A stretch of DNA of 35,990 nucleotides from Simkania sp. (GCA_018333475.1 JAGXTH010000018.1:1-35990); one strand, 5' to 3'. Shown: positions 17,996-27,106, counted from the first letter of the stretch. Program-made: numbers and translations. The notes: generated by a model from the letters alone, not told the origin.

Positions 17996-18601
17996 ATGAC
18001 GTATACACTACCTGATTTACCTTATGATTTCTCAGCTCTTGAGCCTGTGATTTCTGCTGAAATTATGACGTTACACTATACAAAGCACCACCAGGCTTAC
18101 GTAAATAATTTAAATATCGCTTTGGAAAAATATGAACAAGCGAACAAAGCCCAGGATGTTGCTGGGATGATTGCATTGCAGCAGGCCATTCGGTTTAATG
18201 GTGGTGGTCATGTGAATCATTCCATTTTTTGGACGAACTTAGCACCTGTTAGCAAAGGCGGCGGGGAGCTTCCTAAGGGGGAAATTCTGCAAGCTATCCA
18301 GAAAGAATTTGGTTCTTTAGACCAATGCATTGAAACAATGAGTGCACTTGCAATAGGGATACAAGGATCTGGTTGGGCTTGGCTAGGGTATAATAAGGGA
18401 AATAAACGCCTTCAGCTTGCTAGTTGTGCTAATCAGGATCCTTTGAGCACTGCAGGACTTGTGCCTCTTTTAGGCCTCGATGTTTGGGAGCATGCCTATT
18501 ATCTTCAGTATAAGAATGTGCGGGCCGATTATGTTAAAAATTTTTGGAAAATAGTCTCCTGGAAAAATGTGGAAGAACGGTTTTTAATGGCCTCTAGATA
18601 G
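17996..18601 (+). CDS. sodA: Superoxide dismutase, Mn type
   Basis: Mn/Fe-family superoxide dismutase of 201 aa, converting superoxide to H2O2 and O2. The metal ligands are visible as H27, H75 ([11 protein letters not shown]), D162 and H166 (DVWEHAYY). Q147 in ASCANQDPL and the GGGH context favour the Mn-type over the Fe-type. There is no signal peptide, so it is cytosolic. A strong ribosome site GGAGAGGAG precedes ATG 17996. It begins 13 bp after hemD and probably belongs to the same transcript. A MITE copy lies just after the stop. Confidence 0.95.
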   Translation: MTYTLPDLPYDFSALEPVISAEIMTLHYTKHHQAYVNNLNIALEKYEQANKAQDVAGMIALQQAIRFNGGGHVNHSIFWTNLAPVSKGGGELPKGEILQAIQKEFGSLDQCIETMSALAIGIQGSGWAWLGYNKGNKRLQLASCANQDPLSTAGLVPLLGLDVWEHAYYLQYKNVRADYVKNFWKIVSWKNVEERFLMASR

Positions 18602-18635
18602 TAAAGGATTTACACCTAAGTAAGTTCAGAAGTTA

Positions 18636-18798
18636 TACCAAACGCAACAAATAACTTCACATTTGAGCCGCGTCAAAGCGCCGAAAATCGGCGATCGTAA
18701 ATGGCATTGTATTGCATTAATACTATGCTGTTTATGATCGTCAATTTGTCGACAGCTTTCACGCAGCTCAAATATGAAATTATTTATTGCGTTTGGTA
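18636..18798 (-). mobile_element. Palindromic MITE family 1, copy B
   Basis: 163 bp with ends TACCAAACGC...GCGTTTGGTA and TTA direct repeats (18633-18635 and 18799-18801). The internal sequence runs in the opposite orientation to the other three copies. The arms are less symmetric than in copy A. It lies 34 bp after the sodA stop. Confidence 0.93.
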
Positions 18799-18834
18799 TT
18801 AGTTTTTGACAACTTCTGTATTTGAGCTGGTCGT

Positions 18835-18871
18835 AGCACCCAACCAATTCAATGTGAGTTGGTTGGGTGCT
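18835..18871. terminator. Hairpin between sodA and accD
   Basis: Perfect 13-bp arms at 18835-18847 and 18859-18871 with an 11-nt loop, ahead of accD. It may end the rnc-radA-hemC-hemD-sodA transcript, but no U-tract follows. The rest of 18602-19017 holds only MITE copy B and the accD upstream region, where a TACAAT hexamer may be a -10. Confidence 0.45.
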
Positions 18872-19017
18872 GGTAAAAATTGAATTGCATTCAGAGCGTT
18901 TTCCTGTCAAATGACCACGTTTTCAATGGATTTAGGTATGCTTGGGTATAGTGGGTTGTTTGGATTTTGCTTTTCTGTTACCGTTACTACAATTTAAATA
19001 GGATAACTGGGTGAACT

Positions 19018-19977
19018 ATGGGTTTGTTTTCCAGGAATAAGCCGAAAATTAAGATCCAAACTACAAAAAAAGATGGATATAGTGGTTGGCTGAAATGTAC
19101 ACACTGCCACGAGCTGATTCATGCGAGTGAGCTGGAGCAGAATTTACATTGTTGTCCTAAATGTGATCACCATTATCGTCTTTCAGCCATGCAACGTATC
19201 CAACTCCTTGCAGATGGGGAGAGTTTTGAAGAATGGTTCACTGATATTTTACCGACCGACCCCCTTTCTTTTGTGGATTCTGAGAGCTATGTTGATCGCC
19301 TTAAAACCGCACAGAAGAAATCGTCCCGTAGTGAAGCGGTAGCTGTTGGTGAGTGTAGGGTAAAAGGACGGCGTATCGCTCTTGGAGTGCTAGATTTTAC
19401 GTTTATGGCGGGATCCATGGGTTCTGTTGTTGGAGAAAGACTCACTTGTATGATTGAACGAGCTATGCAAGAACAGCTTCCCGTTGTTATCGTATCAGCT
19501 TCAGGGGGCGCTCGAATGCAGGAGTCCATTTTGTCATTAATGCAGATGGCTAAAACATCTGCAGCATTAGCTAAACTCCATGAACAAGGACTGCCTTATA
19601 TCTCTATTGTAACAAATCCGACTACAGGAGGAGTTACAGCTTCATTTGCCTCTTTAGGCGATCTTATTATCGCTGAACCAGATGCATTAGTGGCCTTTGC
19701 CGGTCCTAGAGTGGTTGAGCAGGTCATTGGTCAAAAGCTGCCTCCCGGAGCGCAGAAATCAGAATTTTTGCTTGAAAAGGGAATGATTGATTGCATTGTT
19801 AATAGGCATGAATTAAAAGATAAGCTTTGTTTAGTATTAGACTTTCTTCTGGATAATGAACGAGAATATGATCGCGATGATACCTTGTATGCCGTCTATG
19901 GAAAGAAAAGGGGCGCAGTGTCTCACAAGCTTAAAGAGTTTCTTGCGATTGCTGATGAAATAAGTAGTAACGTCTAG
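19018..19977 (+). CDS. accD: Acetyl-CoA carboxylase carboxyltransferase beta subunit
   Basis: AccD (319 aa) forms the carboxyltransferase with AccA, making malonyl-CoA for fatty-acid synthesis. The N-terminal zinc ribbon has C27-x2-C30 and C46-x2-C49. The crotonase-like core contains FMAGSMGSVVGE, SASGGARMQE and NPTTGGVTASFASLGD, followed by FAGPRVVEQ. The length is normal. ATG 19018 is preceded by GGGTG. accA is not in this window. The next gene, dut, starts 21 bp later, and a similar accD-dut-ptsN order is known in Chlamydia. Confidence 0.97.
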   Translation: MGLFSRNKPKIKIQTTKKDGYSGWLKCTHCHELIHASELEQNLHCCPKCDHHYRLSAMQRIQLLADGESFEEWFTDILPTDPLSFVDSESYVDRLKTAQKKSSRSEAVAVGECRVKGRRIALGVLDFTFMAGSMGSVVGERLTCMIERAMQEQLPVVIVSASGGARMQESILSLMQMAKTSAALAKLHEQGLPYISIVTNPTTGGVTASFASLGDLIIAEPDALVAFAGPRVVEQVIGQKLPPGAQKSEFLLEKGMIDCIVNRHELKDKLCLVLDFLLDNEREYDRDDTLYAVYGKKRGAVSHKLKEFLAIADEISSNV

Positions 19978-19998
19978 CGTATAAGAAGCACAATTTTC

Positions 19999-20442
19999 AT
20001 GGATAAAATACCTGTTCCGATTTTTACAGAAGAGAATGTGGAATTACCTTTTTATGCTTCGGATCTAGCTTCTGGTGCAGATGTTAGAGCATACATTCAA
20101 GAAATCATAGAGATTCCTCCTGGTGAAGTGCGGTTAATTCCTACCGGGATTCGAGTAGCCATTCCACAGAACTACGAGATTCAGGTGCGTCCACGCAGTG
20201 GTCTTGCTATTAAAGAACAAATCACTGTCTTGAATACCCCTGGAACAATAGACGCCGATTATCGAGGGGAAATCGGTGTGATTTTGATCAATCATGGAAA
20301 AAAAACCTTTACAGTCACTCCAGGTATGCGTATTGCCCAGCTTGTTTTGACCCCTGTCGTCCAAGCCGAATTTATATCTGAAATAGCGTTGTCGACCACT
20401 GCACGTGGAGAGGGAAAATTTGGCCATACTGGCACGCATTAA
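19999..20442 (+). CDS. dut: Deoxyuridine triphosphatase
   Basis: Trimeric dUTPase (147 aa) that hydrolyses dUTP to dUMP, keeping uracil out of DNA. All five family motifs are present in order: [43 protein letters not shown] and the C-terminal [12 protein letters not shown] arm that closes over the active site. ATG 19999 has a modest AAGAAG upstream. It lies in an operon with accD and ptsN. Confidence 0.97.
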   Translation: MDKIPVPIFTEENVELPFYASDLASGADVRAYIQEIIEIPPGEVRLIPTGIRVAIPQNYEIQVRPRSGLAIKEQITVLNTPGTIDADYRGEIGVILINHGKKTFTVTPGMRIAQLVLTPVVQAEFISEIALSTTARGEGKFGHTGTH

Positions 20443-20500
20443 TCATCAGCTTGCTTCTGGCCTTAGCGGTTTGCGTAAGCGATTTAAGGGAGATGAGCTT

Positions 20501-20950
20501 GTGACGATATCCGACTACTTGGATGAGCGTCTTGTCGTGTTTTTAGAGGTCGATGAACGTGACAAGGCTATAAGAGCCCTAGTGGATCTCCTCGACAGTA
20601 ATGGAAAACTGCAAGATCCCGAAGTGTTTCTTCGTGCTATTTTAGATAGAGAAAAAATTGTTTCAACAGGTATTGGAATGGGCGTAGCTGTTCCACATGC
20701 CAAGATTGAAGAGTGTGATGATTTTTTTCTCGCTGTGGGCATTCAAGCTAAGCCCGGTATCGAGTGGAATGCATTAGACGGTGTACCTGTGCATTTGATT
20801 TTTATGATAGGTGGACCGAATCAAGAGCAAGCTCAATACTTAAGACTCCTTTCCAGCCTGACAAGTGCAATCAAAGATCCAGAAAGACGTAAAAAATTAC
20901 TCAAAGCAACGACGCCGAAGCAAGTGGTAGCTCTTTTTGAAGGCTGTTAA
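20501..20950 (+). CDS. ptsN: PTS EIIA-Ntr-like regulatory protein
   Basis: EIIA domain of the nitrogen PTS type, normally phosphorylated on one histidine and used in regulation rather than sugar uptake. The active histidine is in GVAVPHAK (about H66), followed by FLAVGIQAKPGIEWNALDG, the usual family stretch. I prefer GTG 20501 (149 aa) because AAGGGAG lies 8 nt upstream. A longer frame from GTG 20405 overlaps the dut end by 38 bp and would give 181 aa with an unaligned basic N-terminus. No HPr or EI gene is present here. Confidence 0.88.
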   Translation: MTISDYLDERLVVFLEVDERDKAIRALVDLLDSNGKLQDPEVFLRAILDREKIVSTGIGMGVAVPHAKIEECDDFFLAVGIQAKPGIEWNALDGVPVHLIFMIGGPNQEQAQYLRLLSSLTSAIKDPERRKKLLKATTPKQVVALFEGC

Positions 20951-20987
20951 TATCTACTAAAATCAGCATGATAGAGGTGGTTGCAGG

Positions 20988-21017
20988 ACTCGGGGTTCGT
21001 CGCTTTCTCGAGTTTTT
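20988..21017 (+). terminator. Weak terminator-like hairpin after ptsN
   Basis: The 5-bp arms ACTCG/CGAGT (20988-20992 and 21009-21013) are extended by some G-U pairs and followed by a T5 run. It lies between the two ptsN genes. The stem is short, so it is only suggestive. Confidence 0.3.
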
Positions 21018-21122
21018 ATGGCTGATGACAAAAGATTTTATTCTCTTCATGAAATTATTTCTCACACTTGGTATAACTCGAAAACAATCGAATACAAATG
21101 ACATTCATGCAAGGAGTTGTCT

Positions 21123-21857
21123 ATGGATCTCAAAATCAAAGATGTTGCTGAATTGCTGAATGTCTCAGAGAAGACGATTCGGAGATGGCTAGCCGAGGGG
21201 AAGATTCCTGCTTATCGGCTGAATTCTCAATATCGATTTAGCCGTATTGAGATTGAAAACTGGGTGATGAGTTGTAAACTTAGCAAAAATCAACCAGGTT
21301 TTCTTACGCTCGCTAAACAAGAGTTGGAAGTTGGCCCAGAACCTTTAGAAATAGAAGAAACAGAAACAAAATCTGGTATCCAACAATTTAGCCTCTACCG
21401 TGCGGTACATAAGGGTGGGGTTTTTGCGGATATTCAGGGGAATACAAAAGAAGAGATCATTGCAAACACAATGAAAAGGGTGGCAGGACTACTCGGTAGA
21501 GATCCGGAAATGCTCAAGGAATTGCTATTTGATCGTGAGCGTCTCATGCCCACAGGACTCAATCATGGAATTGCTGTCCCTCACTCTAGAGACATTGTTT
21601 TCGAAGGGTCTTATGATGTTGTCGTAGTTGTATTTCCTGAGCAGCCAATTCTATATGGGTCCCTTGATGGAGAACCTGTCCATACACTTTTTTTTCTTTT
21701 TGCTAGTGGGGATAAGAGACATTTACACCTTTTAGCTAAGATAGCTCATTTAAGTGGCAATGAAACAGCACAACAATTTTTGCGTTCTCGTCCAGATAAA
21801 CAGCAGTTTTTAGAATACCTACGAGATTGGGAAGCTAACCTAGAACCAATCAGGTAG
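21123..21857 (+). CDS. ptsN2: HTH-fused PTS EIIA-Ntr-like protein
   Basis: 244 aa with two parts. Residues 1-50 are an excisionase/MerR-type helix-turn-helix (DVAELLNVSEKTIRRWLAEG, then YRFSRIEIENWV). Residues about 88-240 are an EIIA-Ntr domain with the active histidine in GIAVPHSRD (about H154). Fusion of a DNA-binding domain to EIIA suggests a transcription regulator controlled by phosphorylation; Chlamydia has a comparable second PtsN next to the first. ATG 21123 has a perfect AAGGAG at 6-nt spacing. TTG 21117 overlaps that spacer and is not the start. Confidence 0.92.
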   Translation: MDLKIKDVAELLNVSEKTIRRWLAEGKIPAYRLNSQYRFSRIEIENWVMSCKLSKNQPGFLTLAKQELEVGPEPLEIEETETKSGIQQFSLYRAVHKGGVFADIQGNTKEEIIANTMKRVAGLLGRDPEMLKELLFDRERLMPTGLNHGIAVPHSRDIVFEGSYDVVVVVFPEQPILYGSLDGEPVHTLFFLFASGDKRHLHLLAKIAHLSGNETAQQFLRSRPDKQQFLEYLRDWEANLEPIR

Positions 21858-21866
21858 TCTTTCCTC

Positions 21867-21895
21867 TTTAGATTTAAGTAATGATATCTTAAAAT
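21867..21895 (+). promoter_or_regulatory. Candidate promoter of the permease gene
   Basis: TTTAGA (21867-21872, 4/6) and TAAAAT (21890-21895, 5/6) are separated by 17 bp, with the expected transcription start about 20 nt before the ATG at 21922. Confidence 0.4.
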
Positions 21896-21921
21896 TCCCC
21901 CTGGTCTCCAAGGAGAATTTT

Positions 21922-23376
21922 ATGTCACGTGGGTTATTTGCAAAAAAATCAATCAGTGCACTTGTTGCGGAAGCCACTGACTCTAAACATGCTCTTAAGC
22001 GTACTCTTGGTCCATTAAATCTGACTACGATGGGTGTAGGGGCTATCATTGGTGCTGGTTTTTTTGTTTTAACGGGCCAAGCCGCAGCAGTGAATGCAGG
22101 TCCAGCAGTCCTTCTTTCCTTTGCAATTGCAGCACTCATCTGTTTTTTTTCTGCATTATGCTATGCCGAATTTGCTTCATTAATTCCAATAGCAGGTAGT
22201 GCTTATTCTTATGCATACGCTACGATGGGCGAGTTTGCGGCTTGGTCCATTGGTTGGGGCCTTACATTAGAATATCTTTTTTCTGCAGCTACAGTATCCG
22301 TAGGGTGGTCTGCATATTTTGTGAGTTTGTTAAGGGATATAGGCATTAGAATTCCAGAGCAATTTTGTAATGCGCCCTTGGCTTATGACGATGTTCTGGG
22401 TTGGGTAGCGAGTGGCAATATTCTCAATGTACCTGCCATGTTGATCACAGCTGTGATTGGTTATATGATCTCAGTGGGGATCCAAACAGCTGCAATTGTC
22501 AATAATCTACTAGTGATTATCAAAATGGGAGTAATCCTTCTTTTCATTGCATGTGGTGTGGCTTATATCAATTGGGATCATTTGCATCCCTTTATTCCAG
22601 AGAATACCGGTGTCTTTGGGCACTTTGGCTGGAGCGGGATTTTGCGTGGTGCTGGGATTGTTTTCTTTGCCTTTATCGGATTTGATGCCGTCTCTACCTT
22701 AGCCCAAGAATCACGTAATCCTCAGAAAGATATGCCCATTGGAATGTTAGGGTCGCTTGGGATTTCGACATTTACCTATATCATTGTAGCGGTGGTCTTA
22801 TTAGGTGTTGTTGGATATAGCCAGCTCAATGTTCCCGATCCTATGGCGGTAGCTGTAAATGCCTTGGGGCCGAATTTTGTATGGCTACGATACATCATTA
22901 AAATAGCCATTATCATAGGGTTGTGTTCTGTAATTCTGGTCATGATGCTCGGACAGACTAGGATTTTTTATACGATGGCCCAGGATGGATTACTACCAAA
23001 AGTGTTTGGCAAAACGCACCCCAAATTTAAGACACCGATGTTCACAAGCATTCTGATCACAATGGTAGCCATAGTGATTACAGGATTATTTCCTGTAGGG
23101 ATTTTAGGCCAGGTGACCAATATGGGGGCGCTGCTTGCTTTTATGATTGTTTGTCTTGGGATCTGGGTTCTTCGACGCAAACAACCCCATCTGCATAGAC
23201 CATTCAAGACCCCTTGGGTGCCTTTTATTCCCATCATTGGGGCGTTGAGTTGTCTAGTTCTTATGTTGGCTTTAGCTTGGGTCACCTGGGTGCAGCTAAT
23301 TCTGTGGATGGCGATTGGCTATATGGTTTACTTTTTGTATGGAGTAAAGCACAGCCTTGTTCGTAATCCGAAGTAA
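21922..23376 (+). CDS. APC-family amino-acid permease (CAT/YfnA-like)
   Basis: 484-aa inner-membrane transporter of the amino acid-polyamine-organocation superfamily. The signature GVGAIIGAGFFVLTG forms the first membrane helix, and the GFDAVSTLAQESRNPQKDMP loop is typical of the cationic-amino-acid-transporter branch. At least twelve hydrophobic segments follow, and a C-terminal extension has two more after RPFKTPWVPF. The substrate is not readable from sequence; an amino acid taken from the host is likely. A good AGGAGA precedes ATG 21922. The TAA stop (23374-23376) doubles as the target duplication of a mobile element inserted exactly there. Confidence 0.92.
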   Translation: MSRGLFAKKSISALVAEATDSKHALKRTLGPLNLTTMGVGAIIGAGFFVLTGQAAAVNAGPAVLLSFAIAALICFFSALCYAEFASLIPIAGSAYSYAYATMGEFAAWSIGWGLTLEYLFSAATVSVGWSAYFVSLLRDIGIRIPEQFCNAPLAYDDVLGWVASGNILNVPAMLITAVIGYMISVGIQTAAIVNNLLVIIKMGVILLFIACGVAYINWDHLHPFIPENTGVFGHFGWSGILRGAGIVFFAFIGFDAVSTLAQESRNPQKDMPIGMLGSLGISTFTYIIVAVVLLGVVGYSQLNVPDPMAVAVNALGPNFVWLRYIIKIAIIIGLCSVILVMMLGQTRIFYTMAQDGLLPKVFGKTHPKFKTPMFTSILITMVAIVITGLFPVGILGQVTNMGALLAFMIVCLGIWVLRRKQPHLHRPFKTPWVPFIPIIGALSCLVLMLALAWVTWVQLILWMAIGYMVYFLYGVKHSLVRNPK

Positions 23377-23690
23377 GAAGCTGTACTAAAACCTGGTTCA
23401 GTCGATTTTCGATCCAAATGATTGGGGGGCAATATCGACAAGGGTATATAGCCCCCAATTTTGGAGTCGAAAAGCGGCCAAAATAATCCACACAAGCGAC
23501 GAACCCAGGTTTTATACCAAACGCAATAAATAATTTCACATTTGAGCTGCGTGAAAGCTGTCGACAAATTGACGATCATAAACAGCATAGTATTAATGCA
23601 ATACAATGCCGTTTACGATCGCCGATTTTCGGCGCTTTGACGCGGCTCAAATGTGAAGTTATTTGTTGCGTTTGGTATTAGTACAGCTTC
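23377..23690 (+). mobile_element. MITE family 2, full copy interrupted by MITE family 1
   Basis: The terminal inverted repeats of 20 bp are GAAGCTGTACTAAAACCTGG at the left and its exact complement at the right end once the inner element is removed. TAA direct repeats flank it (23374-23376 and 23691-23693). Without the inner MITE and its TTA duplication it is 148 bp and has no coding capacity. The left 63 bp recur at 12528-12590. Confidence 0.9.
23515..23677 (+). mobile_element. Palindromic MITE family 1, copy C (nested)
   Basis: 163 bp with ends TACCAAACGC...GCGTTTGGTA and TTA direct repeats (23512-23514 and 23678-23680). It is inserted within the right terminal repeat of the family 2 element, so family 1 moved more recently at this site. 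Confidence 0.95.
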
Positions 23691-23959
23691 TAAGTTGGTA
23701 TCACCAGGAAGTGTTTGAAAAAAGGAATCGGATATTACTAGGGCGGATGCAGGCTCTAAGGCCGAGCTCATATCCCTTTGATTAAACAAGAGGGTCTAAT
23801 AGGAGTTCTCGACTTCGACAGTCTGGTCACAGACAGGTTTGGTGAAACAGATATCAAATAGAGCTCTTTCGAAGCCTTGATTTCGAAAGAGCTCTAAATA
23901 TATGCCTTAATTCTGTAACGCTCTCATTTCATATCTGTAAGAGTGCTTTAGACCTATTT
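23691..23959. other. Intergenic region with a strong hairpin
   Basis: Nothing coding is recognisable here. The only clear structure is the hairpin at 23859-23896. The stretch 23697-23858 could be old degraded sequence, but I could not match it to a gene or RNA family. Confidence 0.5.
23859..23896. terminator. Bidirectional terminator-like hairpin
   Basis: Perfect 15-bp arms at 23859-23873 and 23882-23896 with an 8-nt loop, between the convergent permease (plus) and the 1048-aa gene (minus). On the minus strand it is followed by TATTTGATAT, a partial U-tract. Confidence 0.6.
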
Positions 23960-26900
23960 CTAAAGAACCCCATTACTATCCTGGAGGATTATTTTACTGT
24001 ATCGCTTAGGCTCGCTTCTTTGATCGGGATAGTAAGTGGAAACTCGATCGAGTTTTTGCAGGATCTGTTCTTTTTTACCTTGATCTTGTAGCTGATCTAA
24101 GAATCGTTTAAATGATTCCGCCTGCTCCCTAGTTTCCATCAATATATACTGTCTCCTGCTTGCATCTATCTGCACTAATGTCTTACTTGATTTACCAAAT
24201 TGATGGGTTTTATATGGGGATGTTGACATGCTTTGTCGATCGATGTCCCATGAAAAAAACCTTGATAGTGTGCCTGGGTAACTACCAGCAACACTATTGG
24301 TAGGATTTATATACCCCTCGAGACCTTTGAGAGAATCTATTAAGAGATCTTCAGGAGCAGGTCCACCCAGTGTCTGAAATTCACTAGAAAATTTTGGTGG
24401 GAAGTCTGAAAGTGGTCTTGCTACGCCCTTGATCATGTGTAAAATTGCTTGAACCTGGTCCTGATCATCGGTAGAGCTTTGCAAGTTTTTTATAAACTCT
24501 TGTAATTCCAAAGCTTCTCTCTCGGTATTCATGAGTAATCCATGAGTTCCTTCAATGAGCAGAAAAACTTTTTTAGTAGGTTTTGTTCCGACAGCATTCT
24601 TAAAAGTTCTCGCAATCCCCGGCTCATATTTTGAGGCTGTTAATCTTTGGTTTACCCAACTAAAAGAAGCGATTGCATTATGAGACTGCTGTAATCCGCT
24701 TTGCAGGCGTGCTAGTGCCTCAATGAGATCTTGCTTTGGTTTTCTTCTCGCTTCTTCGGCTCGTCTTTGTTTATCAACATTCTGCCTTTTTTCATCACCT
24801 AGCGCGTTGTGGATCCAAGAATGTGTAATAACGTTTCTAATTTCTCGTGCTTTGGAGTTGTAGAGCTTATTTATTTCTGTTAATGATGATAAGGGAAAAT
24901 ATTGACCACCTAATTCAACAGAAAGCATATTAAATAGTCGCAGATGTTCTTCCATCTCAATAGATAGATGCGAAGGATCGTCAGGTATGGCTTGCTTAAT
25001 ACGTTCACGTTTTTCTAGCAATAGGTTATGTTTTTGCTGTAGGCTTCGAAATTCTTCTTTGAGAGCCTGTAGCTCCATTTCATCTGATCCTGCTGTTGCA
25101 TCGATCCTTCGATACTCTTCTAACTTCCCTGCAAATATTGGGAGAGCACTTTCCAAATTATGCTCTCTATAAGTGTCTTCAAGGATACGTAAGTGTTCAT
25201 GTATTGTCTTAAGCTCTTCTAGTTTTTGTCTTTTGTCTTCGGACTTCCTAGAAAGTTTATCGCGCAAACCTTCAACACGTACTCCCATTTCTTGCAATTC
25301 TTTTCCATACTCATTCACGTCTTTAAATAACTGGGTGAACGCTTCTTGCTCTTTTAAGAGACGTAGGCTTTCGGTACTTTGCTCTAACGCGGAATCCACC
25401 CCTATAGATGTTGTGGGACTCTTTCTCTGGTCAAAGTTCGGAGAAAGAGGTGGTGTATTATCCTTTGGTGCAGGGAGAGTTACGTTAGTCTCAGGCTGTA
25501 ATCGAGCCTCGTTCGGAGAAAGAGGTGGTGTATTATCCTCTGGTGCAGAGGGAGTTTCATTAGCCGCAGGCTGTAATTGAGCCTCTTTGAGGAGTTGTGG
25601 TATTTGATGCGAGCGTGTTATTAAATAATAGCTTATATTTGTCTTGGCAAAGTATTGAACAACTGAATCAAACAGGGGCTTGCTTATTAGGCGTGGTTTT
25701 GTTTTTACCTTTATCTTTTTGTTTTTTTCAGTTGTGTGCGGATTTGCAGGTAAAAAACAGGCCATCCTACCGGCTTTGTTTGTTCTCAAAAAGGTATCAA
25801 TCTCGTCTTTTTTCTCGAGATCTACCAAAACGCCTTCTCCGTCTTCAACTTCTAGCCAAGCTACATTCTTAGGAGAGGTATCTTCAGAAAAATACTTAAT
25901 TGTAAATGCCCCAGAAGCATTCACTGTTACATAAGACTCTGTAAACAGATGGTCTTTAGCTAATGCTGCGTATTGAGAAAAAAACTTTTTATTGCGCTCA
26001 TTTAATTCAGCTTCGGAAGTAGGAGATTGAACTGCTACTACAAGACCTCGAGTTTTTGTCGATAGATCGCTCACAGAATACGGAGCATTTCCCTCAGCAG
26101 ATTTAGGTGCAACGGATGGGAGCACAACTGATGCAAATGCATCCTTACTCATTAATAATGGTTTTTCCTTTGTTTTTACTTTCTTATTTCTCACAGTTGT
26201 ATGTGGGTTTGTAGGTAAAAATGAGGCCATTTTGCTAGTTCTATTTTTGCTCAAAAAGGAGTCAATTTGGTTGACTTGATTGAGATCTACCAAAATACCT
26301 CGTCCTTTTTCAATTTCCAGCCATGCTAGATTCTTAGGATCTGTATCTTTAGAAAAATACTTAATTGTAAATGCGCCAGACGCATCAATTATTACATAGG
26401 ATGTTGTAAATAGATTTTTGTCATGCTCACCTAATGCCGCGTATTGAGAAAAAAACTTTTTATTCAGCTCACTCGTTAATTGGGGTGATCTTGTAGAAGA
26501 AACAGCTGGTCTTTCCACGGTTTCTCTAGTGCTCAATAGATTCATAACGTTTACTTCGGAGAAATCATCATCAAGAGAGACTAGTAATTGCACATTGTCT
26601 CGACGTAATAATGCCGCATTCAAAGCTTCTTTACAGTCACCGTGGCAGTTCAAAAAAGTGTTTATGAAGTCAAATTTATCGGAATCTACAAGGATACCAT
26701 TTTGAAAGCCGTTAATTTCCAACCAATGTACATTCTGCCCAGGGGATAAACGTTTAACTTCAAACCTCTGGTGGGATTCGTCATAAGTTATGTAAGAATG
26801 ATAAGGGTCGCTTTGGAGTTGCTCTGAAATAGCACCAAAACTACTTACCATATCACCTTGTTGTGCGGTACCGTGGACATCTAAAGAAGATGAAGGAAGC

Positions 26901-27106
26901 TGCTCAGTAGTTGACTCCTCATCTGGAACTATCTGCAGACCTTGGGTATATCTGTGGGCAGGATGAATCTGAGGTTCAGCCACTACATGGGGTAGTGCAC
27001 TCCGGCTCATCGATTGAACGCGTCCATCAATGCCTGAGAGTTCCTCATTAATGCTCTGGTTTGTAAGGTCTGCGTCTAATTGTTTTTCATCTAATCTAAA
27101 TGTCAT
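23960..27106 (-). CDS. Large modular coiled-coil orphan protein (candidate effector)
   Basis: 1048 aa, not recognised. No signal peptide or membrane segment. N-terminal half: three copies of a module of about 100 residues at roughly 100-180 (degenerate), 216-328 and 374-483, the last two sharing NKKFFSQYAAL, GAFTIKYFS, AWLE and ILVDL/VLVDL. Next comes a proline-rich linker with a direct repeat (DNTPPLSPN twice, 525-560), then charged coiled-coil stretches at about 580-710 and 770-815. Two more distant copies of the module appear at about 814-895 and 950-1022 (F-SW start, then LLMNTEREALELQEFI and ILMETREQAESFKRFL). Such architecture is common in secreted bacterial effectors, but secretion is inference. 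ATG 27106 has only a weak ribosome site. The upstream region is strongly AT-rich. Confidence 0.8.
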   Translation of the reverse strand: MTFRLDEKQLDADLTNQSINEELSGIDGRVQSMSRSALPHVVAEPQIHPAHRYTQGLQIVPDEESTTEQLPSSSLDVHGTAQQGDMVSSFGAISEQLQSDPYHSYITYDESHQRFEVKRLSPGQNVHWLEINGFQNGILVDSDKFDFINTFLNCHGDCKEALNAALLRRDNVQLLVSLDDDFSEVNVMNLLSTRETVERPAVSSTRSPQLTSELNKKFFSQYAALGEHDKNLFTTSYVIIDASGAFTIKYFSKDTDPKNLAWLEIEKGRGILVDLNQVNQIDSFLSKNRTSKMASFLPTNPHTTVRNKKVKTKEKPLLMSKDAFASVVLPSVAPKSAEGNAPYSVSDLSTKTRGLVVAVQSPTSEAELNERNKKFFSQYAALAKDHLFTESYVTVNASGAFTIKYFSEDTSPKNVAWLEVEDGEGVLVDLEKKDEIDTFLRTNKAGRMACFLPANPHTTEKNKKIKVKTKPRLISKPLFDSVVQYFAKTNISYYLITRSHQIPQLLKEAQLQPAANETPSAPEDNTPPLSPNEARLQPETNVTLPAPKDNTPPLSPNFDQRKSPTTSIGVDSALEQSTESLRLLKEQEAFTQLFKDVNEYGKELQEMGVRVEGLRDKLSRKSEDKRQKLEELKTIHEHLRILEDTYREHNLESALPIFAGKLEEYRRIDATAGSDEMELQALKEEFRSLQQKHNLLLEKRERIKQAIPDDPSHLSIEMEEHLRLFNMLSVELGGQYFPLSSLTEINKLYNSKAREIRNVITHSWIHNALGDEKRQNVDKQRRAEEARRKPKQDLIEALARLQSGLQQSHNAIASFSWVNQRLTASKYEPGIARTFKNAVGTKPTKKVFLLIEGTHGLLMNTEREALELQEFIKNLQSSTDDQDQVQAILHMIKGVARPLSDFPPKFSSEFQTLGGPAPEDLLIDSLKGLEGYINPTNSVAGSYPGTLSRFFSWDIDRQSMSTSPYKTHQFGKSSKTLVQIDASRRQYILMETREQAESFKRFLDQLQDQGKKEQILQKLDRVSTYYPDQRSEPKRYSKIILQDSNGVL

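Noticed and set aside
20960-21020. Possible tRNA, because of a GGGTTCG stretch
   Set aside because: No acceptor stem, anticodon arm or proper T-stem can be paired around it.
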